NCBI GenBank assembly: GCA_964244495.1 | Contig: CAXTIU010000006.1 | Span: 62,001 to 126,000 of the forward strand | Source: RH-AL1 sp964244495 | GTDB taxonomy: Bacteria > Pseudomonadota > Alphaproteobacteria > Rhizobiales > Beijerinckiaceae | Length of the DNA: 64,000 nt | Direction of reading: 5' to 3' | Part shown: positions 57,253 to 64,000 of the stretch, piece after piece | Position numbering within the stretch: position 1 is the stretch's first letter | Layout: each line of letters begins with the position of its first letter | Notes under the pieces: generated by a model | The model's database searches: none | The model's input: only the letters and a program-made list of their open reading frames with translations | What the model was told of the DNA's origin: nothing | Made by a program: the position numbers and the translations under genes

Positions 57253-58165
57253 AGAAGCCTCCGTTCTGTGGGTTCGATATCTGGAAGTATCCTGCGGCCG
57301 AAGCGAAGGTGTAGAAGACGAAGGAGATGGCGTTGCCGGCCCCTATGCTTGGCCCGGCGCAATTGTTGCTCACGTATGAACCGATGATGCCCATCGTCGG
57401 CGTGGCCCGCATCGGGACCGGCAGCACGTAGGCGGAAACGAAGCTGCGGTTCGCCGCGTCGGAATAGCCGTTGACCTGCATGATGAGGTAGGCCGCGCCG
57501 GTGGTCTGGACGTAATAGCGGTAGCAGAGTGCGATCTCCTGCCCGGGTTGGCGCCGATCGAACCGCGTCGGTCCGACGTTGGGCATCGCCGCCTCGAACT
57601 GCACGAGGCCGAGCGTGCCGGTGCCGAACTCGAGATTGGTGATCGTCCCGACCGCGAGGCCGCCGACGAGCAGCGCGTTGACGGTGACGCCGCCGACGGA
57701 GGTGGTCACGCCGGCCGAGAAGGCGCCGGCCGCCGAGCCCTGCCAGACCCGTGCCGTCGCCGTGCCGACCCAAGTGAGCCAGTAGGCGCCGGCGTAAACG
57801 TTGGGCGCGTCCACCGCCTGGACGAGCGTGCCGGCGGTGATCGTCACGGTGGTATCGGGAACGGTCTGCGTGAACGTGTAGGTGCAGCCGCCGGCGCCCG
57901 CCTTCCAGCGATCGTGCGCGTAGGTGTTGGCGGCCAGCGCCGCGCCCGACGCGTAGGTTCGCTGGTTGACGGAGAAGGTCGCGTTGATGAGGGCGTTGCG
58001 CCCCGGCAGGTCGCCGATCGCCGCCGCCGGCCAGCCGCCGGGCGTCGCGCCGTCGTGGACCTGGACGCGGTTGTTCGTCGTGTCGACGAGCAGTTCGCCC
58101 TGCGCGCCGACGTAGCTGGACAGGAAGCCGGCCGCCTCGCGGCGGCGGCGGACTTGAACGCTCAT
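57233..58165 (-). CDS. Prophage tail-fibre / receptor-binding protein
   Basis: The 310 aa product has an N-terminal domain like that of major tropism determinant and similar tail proteins (VQVRRRREAAGFLSSYVGAQ, GELLVDTTNNRVQVHDGATP). A beta-rich, Thr/Val/Ala-rich body (NATFSVNQRTYASGAALAAN, RFDRRQPGQEIALCYRYYVQ, PMRATPTMGIIG) ends SAEL; the R-F-D-x-R-x-x-x-x-E-x-x-x-C-x-R-Y-Y pattern is frequent in phage carbohydrate-binding tail proteins. It follows the large tail protein and probably sets host range. Confidence 0.8.
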   Translation of the reverse strand: MSVQVRRRREAAGFLSSYVGAQGELLVDTTNNRVQVHDGATPGGWPAAAIGDLPGRNALINATFSVNQRTYASGAALAANTYAHDRWKAGAGGCTYTFTQTVPDTTVTITAGTLVQAVDAPNVYAGAYWLTWVGTATARVWQGSAAGAFSAGVTTSVGGVTVNALLVGGLAVGTITNLEFGTGTLGLVQFEAAMPNVGPTRFDRRQPGQEIALCYRYYVQTTGAAYLIMQVNGYSDAANRSFVSAYVLPVPMRATPTMGIIGSYVSNNCAGPSIGAGNAISFVFYTFASAAGYFQISNPQNGGFYASAEL

Positions 58166-58224
58166 GGTGTGATCCCTTCGGCATCGGCCCGAGTGCGGAG
58201 CGGTCGGGCCGGTGCGGTATGAGG

Positions 58225-61200
58225 CTACGAGGCGACGAGGCTGTCGTCGGACAGGCGGCGCCAGGCGCCGTTGGAGTAAGCCGCTACGACGCCGGTCCCG
58301 GCGCCGGCCGCCTCGCCGACCTTGCGGCCGTTGGAAGCGAAGGCGAGCGCGCCGTTGAACGCCCCCGATGGCAGCACCGCGACCGCGTAGGGCGTCAGCC
58401 CGAGCAGCGCCTTGAACGCCGCGTTGCCCGAGGTTTGATCGACGACGAAGACCTGGAAGAACGTCGACCCGTTGGGCGAGACCTTGAGCTGAAACTGGTC
58501 CGATCCGGTGGTGCCCATGAGCGCGCGGGCGGAGAACCCGGTCTCGAACGTCAGGGTCGCGTCGTTGGCCGCCGCCACCTTGTTGAAGGTGAAGCGCATC
58601 GAGTCGGTCGCGGCGGTGAACAGGCAGGACGTGCCGGTGACGCCGAGCGCGTTGTTGCCGTCCGCCGTGTAGCCGGCGAGGCCGACGTGGCCGGTGGCGG
58701 GATCGATGTCGAGCGCCTGGGTGAAGCTCGCGCCGGTGGCCGAGACCGACACCCGGTAGCGGTCGGAGCCGAGCAGGCCGGCCTGGGCGCGACCGGAGTA
58801 GCCGGTCTCGAAGAGGTGCGCGCCGGAAGCGGCGGCGGCTGCCTTGTTGACGCTCACCTGCACGCCGGCGCCGACGTTGTCGAACAGGGCGTTGGCCGAC
58901 TTGACAGAAAGGAGGTTCACGCCCGTGTCGACGGCGGTGCCGATGCCGATGCCGGCGAGCTGGGTCAGGCTGGTGATGTCGGCGTTGGCGCCCGCCGCCG
59001 CCGCGCCGATGTTGCCGCGCGCCATCGCCGGGGTCGTCGCGCCCGTCCCGCCCGAAGCGACCGCGAGGGAAAGGGCGCCATCCGACGCCAGCCCTTCGTC
59101 CAGCGGGCTGGTGTAGGGATCGGACGCCAGCCCGTAATCGTCGAACTGCGTCGCCGCCTGGCTGGCGAGCCCCTCGTCGAAGCCGGTGCCGGCGGCGATC
59201 GCCACCGCCGTCGGCCCGAAGAGCCCGGAGCCGACCGGCGTCACGGTGGTGGCGGCGCAGGTGGCGAGGTCCTGCACCGCGCCGCCGTAGATGTTGAAGG
59301 ACTGGAACTTCAGCGTCAGCGTCTTGCCGAGCGTGCCGGGCGGCAGCGTGTACTTGAAAACCGCGCCGTCGAGCCGGGCGAACGGGGCGCCCGCCGCGTG
59401 CGCGACCGGTCTCGAGCCGTACAGCCCGCGCTGGAGGCCGGCCAGGGCGTAGCGGTTCGGCGCCGTCAGCGTCGCGGTTGCGTAGGCGACGAGCTCGTGG
59501 TCGACGATCGCCAGCGTGACGCCGTTCGCCGCGTCGGTGGGGCTCGCCGACGACAGGGCGCCGCCGCTCTCGCCGAGGTCGACGGCGAGCGTGTCGGTCG
59601 CGTCCGGGTTGATCCCGGCGAAGGCCGGCAGCGCGGCGGCGGCGACGCCTTGGCGCGCCGGCGCCGTGACTTGGCCGACCTGCGTGAAGGTGGTGCCATC
59701 GCGCGACACCCACACGTTGGCGCCGCCCCAGTTCGGGTCGGCGACATCGTTCGCGCCGCCCGACACCGCCGCCCATAGCTGCGGCGTGCCGCCGGTGAGC
59801 GCGGCCGGCGGCTCCACGATCACCGGCGCGTTGACGGCGGCGACCGGCACGTTGCGGTTGAAGATCGTGGCGGCGTTGGCCGGCGCGTTGGCCCGCACCG
59901 CCGTGGCGATGCCGCCGGGGAACTCCTCCGCCGTCACGGCGAGCATCCCGTCGCCGTCCTCCTCGATGGCTGTGATCCGCACCGGCGTCGCCGCGAGGCC
60001 GAGGCCGGGGTCGGTCAGCGCGACGACGTCCATCGGCTCCAGCAGGCAGCATTCCCAGGACAGCTTGAAGCTGTAGGCGTTGCGGACGTAGAGCCCGCGC
60101 TGGAGGATGAGCTGCGCCGCGGTCAGACCCATGCCGAGGTCGCAGATCTCGTGGGCGGTGATGGTCGAGCCGATGCGCAGGCCGAACTGCTCGATGGCGT
60201 TCTGGTCGCGCGCCTCGACCGGCGTCGCGGCGTACTGGTTGGATCGGTCGAAGCATTCGAGCCGCTGGACGTTGGCGATGGCGTAGGGATCGACGCGGGC
60301 GACCTGCACGGGGTCCTGGCCGTCTTCGGTGACGAAGTCGTCGTCGTCGAGCGCGGCGACGGGCGCGACGTTCGGGGTGTAGGTGCCGGCCGGGCTCGCC
60401 GTGGCGCCGATCCTCACCTGCGCGTTGGAATCGCCGGCGTTGAACGTGTAGAGGCCGGCGTTCACCGCGTATTGGCCGACCCCCGGAACGCCGGTGACGG
60501 CGACGAGCGCGGTGCCGTTCGCCGCGTAGGCGACGCCGTCGTCGGCGACGAAGAGGGCGGCCGGCACGGCCTGGATCGTCTGCGTCGGCGCGACGAAGCC
60601 GAGGCCGTCGAGCGCCGCCGGCACGGTGAAGACGCCGGTCGTCGGGACGGCCGTCGCGGCCACCGCCGCGTCGCCGTAGGGTACGAACTTCAGCTGGCCG
60701 CCGGACCAGATCGCCGCCGTGTTGGTGAGCTGCAGCCATCGCGCGAGGATCGAGTTGGCCGTCTCCTGGTCGGTCAGCGCCGGCGACAGGGCGAGGCCGA
60801 CCGCCTTGCAGTAGGACTGGTAGGAGGGGTCGCCGCCGGCGCCGAACAGGGTGGCGGCGCTGAGGCTCGCCGCGGGGAAGCCGACGCCGTACTGCGGGTT
60901 GGTGAGGAAGTCCTGCACCACGAAGGCCGGGTCGGCGTCGCGCGCGTTGATGGCGGCGGTCGGGTACAGCAGCCCGTACACCTCGAAGCCGAGCGACGGG
61001 TTGCTGGCGCTCGACCCCAGGTCGAAGTCGGCCGAGGCCATGTAGGCGGTGCCGTTGTAGGGCAGCGCGGCCGGGGCGAAGGCGGCGTTGGCGAGCGCCG
61101 GCCCCCAGGGCGCCTGCGGCGTGGTGCCGGGGAGCAGCGACAGGCCGTAGGACCCGTAGGGATAGGTGGCTTGGCCGTTGTAGATGGTGCCGACCGCCGT

Positions 61201-61458
61201 GACCGGGCCTTCGCCGATCGCGTACATGACCCAGGTGTAGTACTCGTAGCCGGACACGGTCTTGCCGCCGCCCTTGCCGCCGCCGGACGACTGGTACTGC
61301 GGCACCGCCGCCACCCCGTTCTGCCAGATGATGTTGGGCGCGACGCGGGTGTTGCCGTAGACGATCGGGATCGCCGCCGCCGCCGTGGCGGTCTGGATCG
61401 CCAGGCCGGAGAAATCCGGCTGGACCGCCGCCGAGTGCCGGGATCGGAAGATGCTCAT
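58225..61458 (-). CDS. Large phage tail-tip / host specificity protein
   Basis: The 1077 aa product occupies the position of the RcGTA host-specificity protein, right after the NlpC/P60 gene (ATGA overlap; GGAG six bases before ATG). It begins MSIFRSRHSAAVQPDFSGLA, with the early AIPIVYGNTRVAPNIIWQNG segment typical of siphovirus tail-hub proteins, and has a Phage-tail_3-like middle (SILARWLQLTNTAAIWSGGQ, LKFVPYGD; RGLYVRNAYSFKLSWECCLL). The last ~370 residues are tail-fibre-like, with a GGTGATT-type repeat segment (VASGGTGATTPAMARGNIGA) and collagen-free beta repeats. It looks like a hub protein fused to a fibre tip. Confidence 0.85.
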   Translation of the reverse strand: MSIFRSRHSAAVQPDFSGLAIQTATAAAAIPIVYGNTRVAPNIIWQNGVAAVPQYQSSGGGKGGGKTVSGYEYYTWVMYAIGEGPVTAVGTIYNGQATYPYGSYGLSLLPGTTPQAPWGPALANAAFAPAALPYNGTAYMASADFDLGSSASNPSLGFEVYGLLYPTAAINARDADPAFVVQDFLTNPQYGVGFPAASLSAATLFGAGGDPSYQSYCKAVGLALSPALTDQETANSILARWLQLTNTAAIWSGGQLKFVPYGDAAVAATAVPTTGVFTVPAALDGLGFVAPTQTIQAVPAALFVADDGVAYAANGTALVAVTGVPGVGQYAVNAGLYTFNAGDSNAQVRIGATASPAGTYTPNVAPVAALDDDDFVTEDGQDPVQVARVDPYAIANVQRLECFDRSNQYAATPVEARDQNAIEQFGLRIGSTITAHEICDLGMGLTAAQLILQRGLYVRNAYSFKLSWECCLLEPMDVVALTDPGLGLAATPVRITAIEEDGDGMLAVTAEEFPGGIATAVRANAPANAATIFNRNVPVAAVNAPVIVEPPAALTGGTPQLWAAVSGGANDVADPNWGGANVWVSRDGTTFTQVGQVTAPARQGVAAAALPAFAGINPDATDTLAVDLGESGGALSSASPTDAANGVTLAIVDHELVAYATATLTAPNRYALAGLQRGLYGSRPVAHAAGAPFARLDGAVFKYTLPPGTLGKTLTLKFQSFNIYGGAVQDLATCAATTVTPVGSGLFGPTAVAIAAGTGFDEGLASQAATQFDDYGLASDPYTSPLDEGLASDGALSLAVASGGTGATTPAMARGNIGAAAAGANADITSLTQLAGIGIGTAVDTGVNLLSVKSANALFDNVGAGVQVSVNKAAAAASGAHLFETGYSGRAQAGLLGSDRYRVSVSATGASFTQALDIDPATGHVGLAGYTADGNNALGVTGTSCLFTAATDSMRFTFNKVAAANDATLTFETGFSARALMGTTGSDQFQLKVSPNGSTFFQVFVVDQTSGNAAFKALLGLTPYAVAVLPSGAFNGALAFASNGRKVGEAAGAGTGVVAAYSNGAWRRLSDDSLVAS

Positions 61459-61940
61459 CGCGGACTCCGGGATGGATGGGTCCAGGGGCTGAATACGCGC
61501 GGCGCGCGGCCGGGCTCGCTCAGGGCGGCGTTGCGCGCCAGCGCCTCCTCGACCACGGCGCGGGCCGGCGAGAAGGCGTGGACGAGGGTGAGCGGATCGG
61601 CGCCGGTGACGATGCCGCCGTGGGCGTGGCAGCGCCCGTAGCGGAACACGATCACGTCGCCGGCAGCCGCCTCGGCGAAAGGCACCTCGCCGGCGTGGTC
61701 GAGGACGAAGCCGAGGTAGCGTTCCTCGCTGCGATGGAGGTGCCAGTCCGGCGGGTAGGGGCGCGGATCGAAGGGCGGGACGAGACCGGTGTCGACGAAG
61801 ACGCGGACGATGAGCATGCCGCAATCGACGCCGGCGCCGAGCACGTCGGCGGCCGGGTGGTAGGGCGTGCCGATCCAGCGCCGGGCTTGCGCCACGACGC
61901 GGGCGCGTTCGCCCGCGCGATCGTCGTGATCGATGGTCAT
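61455..61940 (-). CDS. Phage NlpC/P60 cell-wall peptidase (GTA gp14-type)
   Basis: The 161 aa product starts at ATG 61940, preceded by AGGACAGCG; a further ATG at 61952 is in frame. The family core is visible: QARRWIGTPYHPAADVLGAG, VDCGMLIVRVF (nucleophile Cys), GDVIVFRYGRCHAHGGIVTG (His). Members of this tail-associated family (TIGR02219-like) trim peptidoglycan during DNA entry. Normally adjacent to the DUF2163 gene, it is here separated from it by ~950 bases of opposite-strand DNA. Confidence 0.88.
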   Translation of the reverse strand: MTIDHDDRAGERARVVAQARRWIGTPYHPAADVLGAGVDCGMLIVRVFVDTGLVPPFDPRPYPPDWHLHRSEERYLGFVLDHAGEVPFAEAAAGDVIVFRYGRCHAHGGIVTGADPLTLVHAFSPARAVVEEALARNAALSEPGRAPRVFSPWTHPSRSPR

Positions 61941-61966
61941 CGCTGTCCTCATGGTGGGTCGGTGAT

Positions 61967-61985
61967 CGCGGCGTTTCCCGCCGCG
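61967..61985. repeat. Hairpin in the divergent region before the moron genes
   Basis: CGCGGCG-TTTCC-CGCCGCG is a perfect 7-bp stem with a five-base loop. It lies between the NlpC/P60 start (minus) and the exported protein start at 62066 (plus), the only place where their promoters can be. Confidence 0.5.
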
Positions 61986-62065
61986 ACACACCCGAGATTC
62001 ATATGGCTGGCGCCTCGTCCGGGGCGCTCTGTCCGCCGGTGCCGTCGCACACGTGGAGACCTGCC

Positions 62066-62617
62066 GTGTTGAAGACCCTCGCGCTATCCCTAGCCCTCGG
62101 TTCAGCCCTGGCCGGCCCGGCCCGCGCCCTGCAGACCACCGTGACGCAGGTGGACAAGAACGCCGATGGCACGGCCACCTACCATTTCGCGGTGAAGCTC
62201 GACGCCGGCGAGACCATGGCGGCCGGCGACAAGGCGACCGCCGACTTCTTCACCGTCTACAACTTCTACGGCCTCGTGGATGGCTCGACGAAGGCGCCGG
62301 ACGGCTGGGTGTTCTCGTCCGAACAGTTCGGCCGCACGCCGACGCTGAACGGCTACCCCCTGGTGCTGCCGGTCGACGTGCCCAACACGCCGAACCTCAC
62401 CTGGACGCCGACGGTGCCGGTCGCGGCGGGGGCGATGATCGAAGGCTTCACCGCCACCACCAAGTCGGGCGGCGCCATCATCGAGGGCGAATATGCCGGG
62501 CAAGTGACTCGCCAATCGCCGGCCACCAAAGGCGCGCCGGCCGATACCGAGACGGCCTCAAAGCAGGCGCTCATCGGGATGATCCCGACGCCGGGCTTCC
62601 TCGCCGCCGTGAAGTAG
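62066..62617 (+). CDS. Exported hypothetical protein inserted in prophage tail operon
   Basis: The 183 aa product begins at a GTG with GGAG eight bases upstream. It has a clear Sec signal peptide (LKTLALSLALGSALAGPARA) and then a beta-rich domain (TTVTQVDKNADGTATYHFAV, DFFTVYNFYGLVDGSTKAPD, NTPNLTWTPTVPVAAG). The design resembles secreted PEP-CTERM-type beta-sandwich proteins, but no sorting tail is present (it ends PTPGFLAAVK). It sits on the strand opposite to the tail genes, between DUF2163 and NlpC/P60. I cannot name its function; a lysogenic-conversion (moron) role is inferred. Confidence 0.65.
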   Translation: MLKTLALSLALGSALAGPARALQTTVTQVDKNADGTATYHFAVKLDAGETMAAGDKATADFFTVYNFYGLVDGSTKAPDGWVFSSEQFGRTPTLNGYPLVLPVDVPNTPNLTWTPTVPVAAGAMIEGFTATTKSGGAIIEGEYAGQVTRQSPATKGAPADTETASKQALIGMIPTPGFLAAVK

Positions 62618-62663
62618 CGTATTCCACGCTCCATCGGACGAACTGGTACGGACAGGAACGGAC

Positions 62664-62891
62664 ATGGCGAGCAAAAAGGCACGGGCATTCTTCATCTGCC
62701 CGCAGTGGGCCGAGGTGCCGGGCGCCAGCGGTGCCGCGCCGGCCGTCAACGCCAAGACGCTGGCCGCCATCGCCGCCGGGCGCCCTGTCGCCCGCTCCTC
62801 GCTGCGCGCCGCGCTGATGGCGGCGCTGCGGGCTTCGGGCACGATCTACGACGTCGACGCCTACATCGTGGACCAGCGCAAGGCTGCCTAG
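62664..62891 (+). CDS. Small hypothetical protein, second opposite-strand gene (75 aa)
   Basis: AGGA is found before the ATG. The peptide (MASKKARAFFICPQWAEVPG, then VNAKTLAAIAAGRPVARSSL and IYDVDAYIVDQRKAA) is compact and mixed alpha/beta, with no recognised family. It follows the exported gene by 46 bases on the same strand and ends only three bases from the convergent DUF2163 gene. The pair forms one insertion within the tail operon. Confidence 0.55.
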   Translation: MASKKARAFFICPQWAEVPGASGAAPAVNAKTLAAIAAGRPVARSSLRAALMAALRASGTIYDVDAYIVDQRKAA

Positions 62892-62894
62892 GAA

Positions 62895-63761
62895 CTAATA
62901 AGCCGTCTCCGGCACCGGCACGAACGGGAAACCCCGGAAGTTCGCGCCGTTGTTGAACCTGGCCCGGCAGGTCGCCAGCGTGTGATCGCAGCCCTGGTAG
63001 GCCGTAAAGCCGTCGCCGGCCGCCGGCACGACCGGCAGCGGATAAGACAACGTGAGGGCCGACGCCGAGGCTCCCTTGATGTTGGCGGTGGCGCCGGTGT
63101 TGGCGCCGGACGTGAAGGTGATCGTGCCCTGCGCGTAGGCGGACGAGGCCGCCGCCCAGGGGATCAGCGTCGCGCCGGCCCCCGCGCCGACGACACCGGC
63201 GGCGCCGAAGGCGTTCTTCACCAGCCCGCAGCCCGAGTCGAACAGCACGTGGTTGCAGGCCGGCTGGTACAGGTTGCGCGGCATGTCGATGTCGAGCAGC
63301 ACCAGATCGGACGCCACCGTGACCTCGGCGGTGGTGCGGCCGACGCTGTCGATTGTCGACACCCGGCCCTTGAACAGGGTGACGGACCCCACCGGCGCGG
63401 CGCCCCAGGCGGTGAGGAAGGCGCGGTCGCGCTGGACCTCGCAGCCGTCGAGCAGCCCGTTGCGGATCGCCACGAGGAACGGGATGCCGCCGATCGTGTC
63501 GGTCGGCCGCGCGCTGATCGTCACCTTCTGCTTGTCGACGTCGAGCCCGACGGCGCACTTGTACTGCAGCCCATCGATCAGGATCGAGTTGGCGGCGTAG
63601 GTCGCGCCGTTCAGCACCACCGGCACGTCGGCATTCGTGTAGGTGAGGATCGTGCCGGTGCGCAGGGTCAGCGTGAAGCAGTCGGCCATCAGCACGGGGG
63701 CGTCGTGCTGGGCGCGGAGGTTGGCGAGGAAGGCGACGAGCGCGGGGGTGGCGGTTCTCAT
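62895..63761 (-). CDS. Phage tail protein, DUF2163 (GTA gp13-type)
   Basis: The 288 aa product begins MRTATPALVAFLANLRAQHD and has the family pattern ADCFTLTLRTGTILTYTNAD, GTILTYTNADVPV, GATYAANSILIDGL, then the C-terminal half with DMPRNLYQPACNHVLFDSGC and ATCRARFNNGANFRGFPFVP. This corresponds to the TIGR02218 / DUF2163 family (RcGTA g13). The ATG overlaps the stop of the upstream DUF2460 gene (ATGA). Its Cys pairs may bind metal in the tail tip. Confidence 0.9.
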   Translation of the reverse strand: MRTATPALVAFLANLRAQHDAPVLMADCFTLTLRTGTILTYTNADVPVVLNGATYAANSILIDGLQYKCAVGLDVDKQKVTISARPTDTIGGIPFLVAIRNGLLDGCEVQRDRAFLTAWGAAPVGSVTLFKGRVSTIDSVGRTTAEVTVASDLVLLDIDMPRNLYQPACNHVLFDSGCGLVKNAFGAAGVVGAGAGATLIPWAAASSAYAQGTITFTSGANTGATANIKGASASALTLSYPLPVVPAAGDGFTAYQGCDHTLATCRARFNNGANFRGFPFVPVPETAY

Positions 63762-64000
63762 GACGTCCGCACGCTCCTGAACTTGAGGCTGCCCAGCTGC
63801 CAAAGGCCGGCGGCGACGTTCTCGAAGTCTTCCTGGTCGTTGAGGAAGCGACACACGAAGGCGTAGGTGAAATCCGCCGTGATCGCCGTGCCAGCGACCG
63901 GCGCGGCGGCGAGGGTCAGCGTGTTCGGGGGCACCAGCGCGTAGGCCGACGAGGCCTGCGCCGCGCCGCCGAGATACACGTTGCCGATGCCCGTGACCCA
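63758..64000 (-). CDS. Phage tail protein, DUF2460 (GTA gp12-type), 3' part only
   Basis: The frame runs off the end of the window; the visible C-terminal ~80 residues begin WVTGIGNVYLGGAAQASSAY and include LTLAAAPVAGTAITADFTYA and FVCRFLNDQEDFENVAAGLW. This agrees with the end of the TIGR02217/DUF2460 tail protein, which precedes DUF2163 in gene transfer agents and related phages. The internal GTG at 63979 is not the start. Confidence 0.8.
   Translation of the reverse strand, partial: WVTGIGNVYLGGAAQASSAYALVPPNTLTLAAAPVAGTAITADFTYAFVCRFLNDQEDFENVAAGLWQLGSLKFRSVRTS

Overview
The window is very GC-rich, with strongly G/C-biased third codon positions. It looks like the chromosome of an alphaproteobacterium, most likely of the Rhizobiales (Hyphomicrobiales). 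Supporting signs are the rpsT-dnaA neighbourhood, the BcsN/BcsS-type cellulose operon, a DUF2865 protein, a small Rhizobiales-type membrane peptide, glutathione-dependent formaldehyde oxidation with FTHFS, and a tail module ordered as in alphaproteobacterial gene transfer agents. The genus cannot be named from the sequence alone.

Layout: (1) 1-9589 is a tightly overlapping operon treY (5' end outside the window), glgE, treS-mak fusion and glgB. It interconverts trehalose, maltose-1-phosphate and alpha-glucan. (2) 9624-13347 holds housekeeping genes: rpsT with a clear promoter and terminator, dnaA behind a 0.5 kb regulatory region with two inverted repeats, then ruvC and ruvA. ruvC appears to use an ATC start codon, and ruvB does not follow ruvA. 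(3) 13389-29211 is mixed chromosome: a DUF5519-like protein, a COG4637 ATPase, a GGDEF-EAL protein, a HlyIII-family protein, polA, pncB, a 47-residue membrane peptide, a glutathione transferase, a GDSL autotransporter, and the formaldehyde-detoxifying pair frmA-fghA.

(4) 29239-40031, minus strand, is a cellulose operon: bcsS-bcsA-bcsB-bcsZ-TPR protein-bcsN-response regulator. No full-length BcsC is present; a soluble TPR protein and the predicted small barrel BcsS seem to divide its job. A hybrid histidine kinase is transcribed divergently from the operon. (5) 42660-47256 carries a dipeptide epimerase, an LpxH-like phosphoesterase followed by what looks like a decayed glycosyltransferase tail, a conserved hypothetical, and fhs. 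(6) 47257-49403 is gene-poor and accessory in character: a small unknown protein, an M50-type membrane protease and a DUF1902 protein. DUF2865, DUF2252 and xerD genes follow.

(7) 53235-64000 is the late end of a prophage read on the minus strand and running off the window. It has GTA-type tail proteins (DUF2460, DUF2163, NlpC/P60, a large tail-tip protein), a tail-fibre protein, a small tail-associated protein, a GH24 endolysin and a string of small membrane proteins that form the lysis end. Plus-strand genes interrupt this late operon at two places (54486-54734 and 62066-62891) and look like morons. No tRNA, rRNA, CRISPR array or intact insertion sequence was seen.
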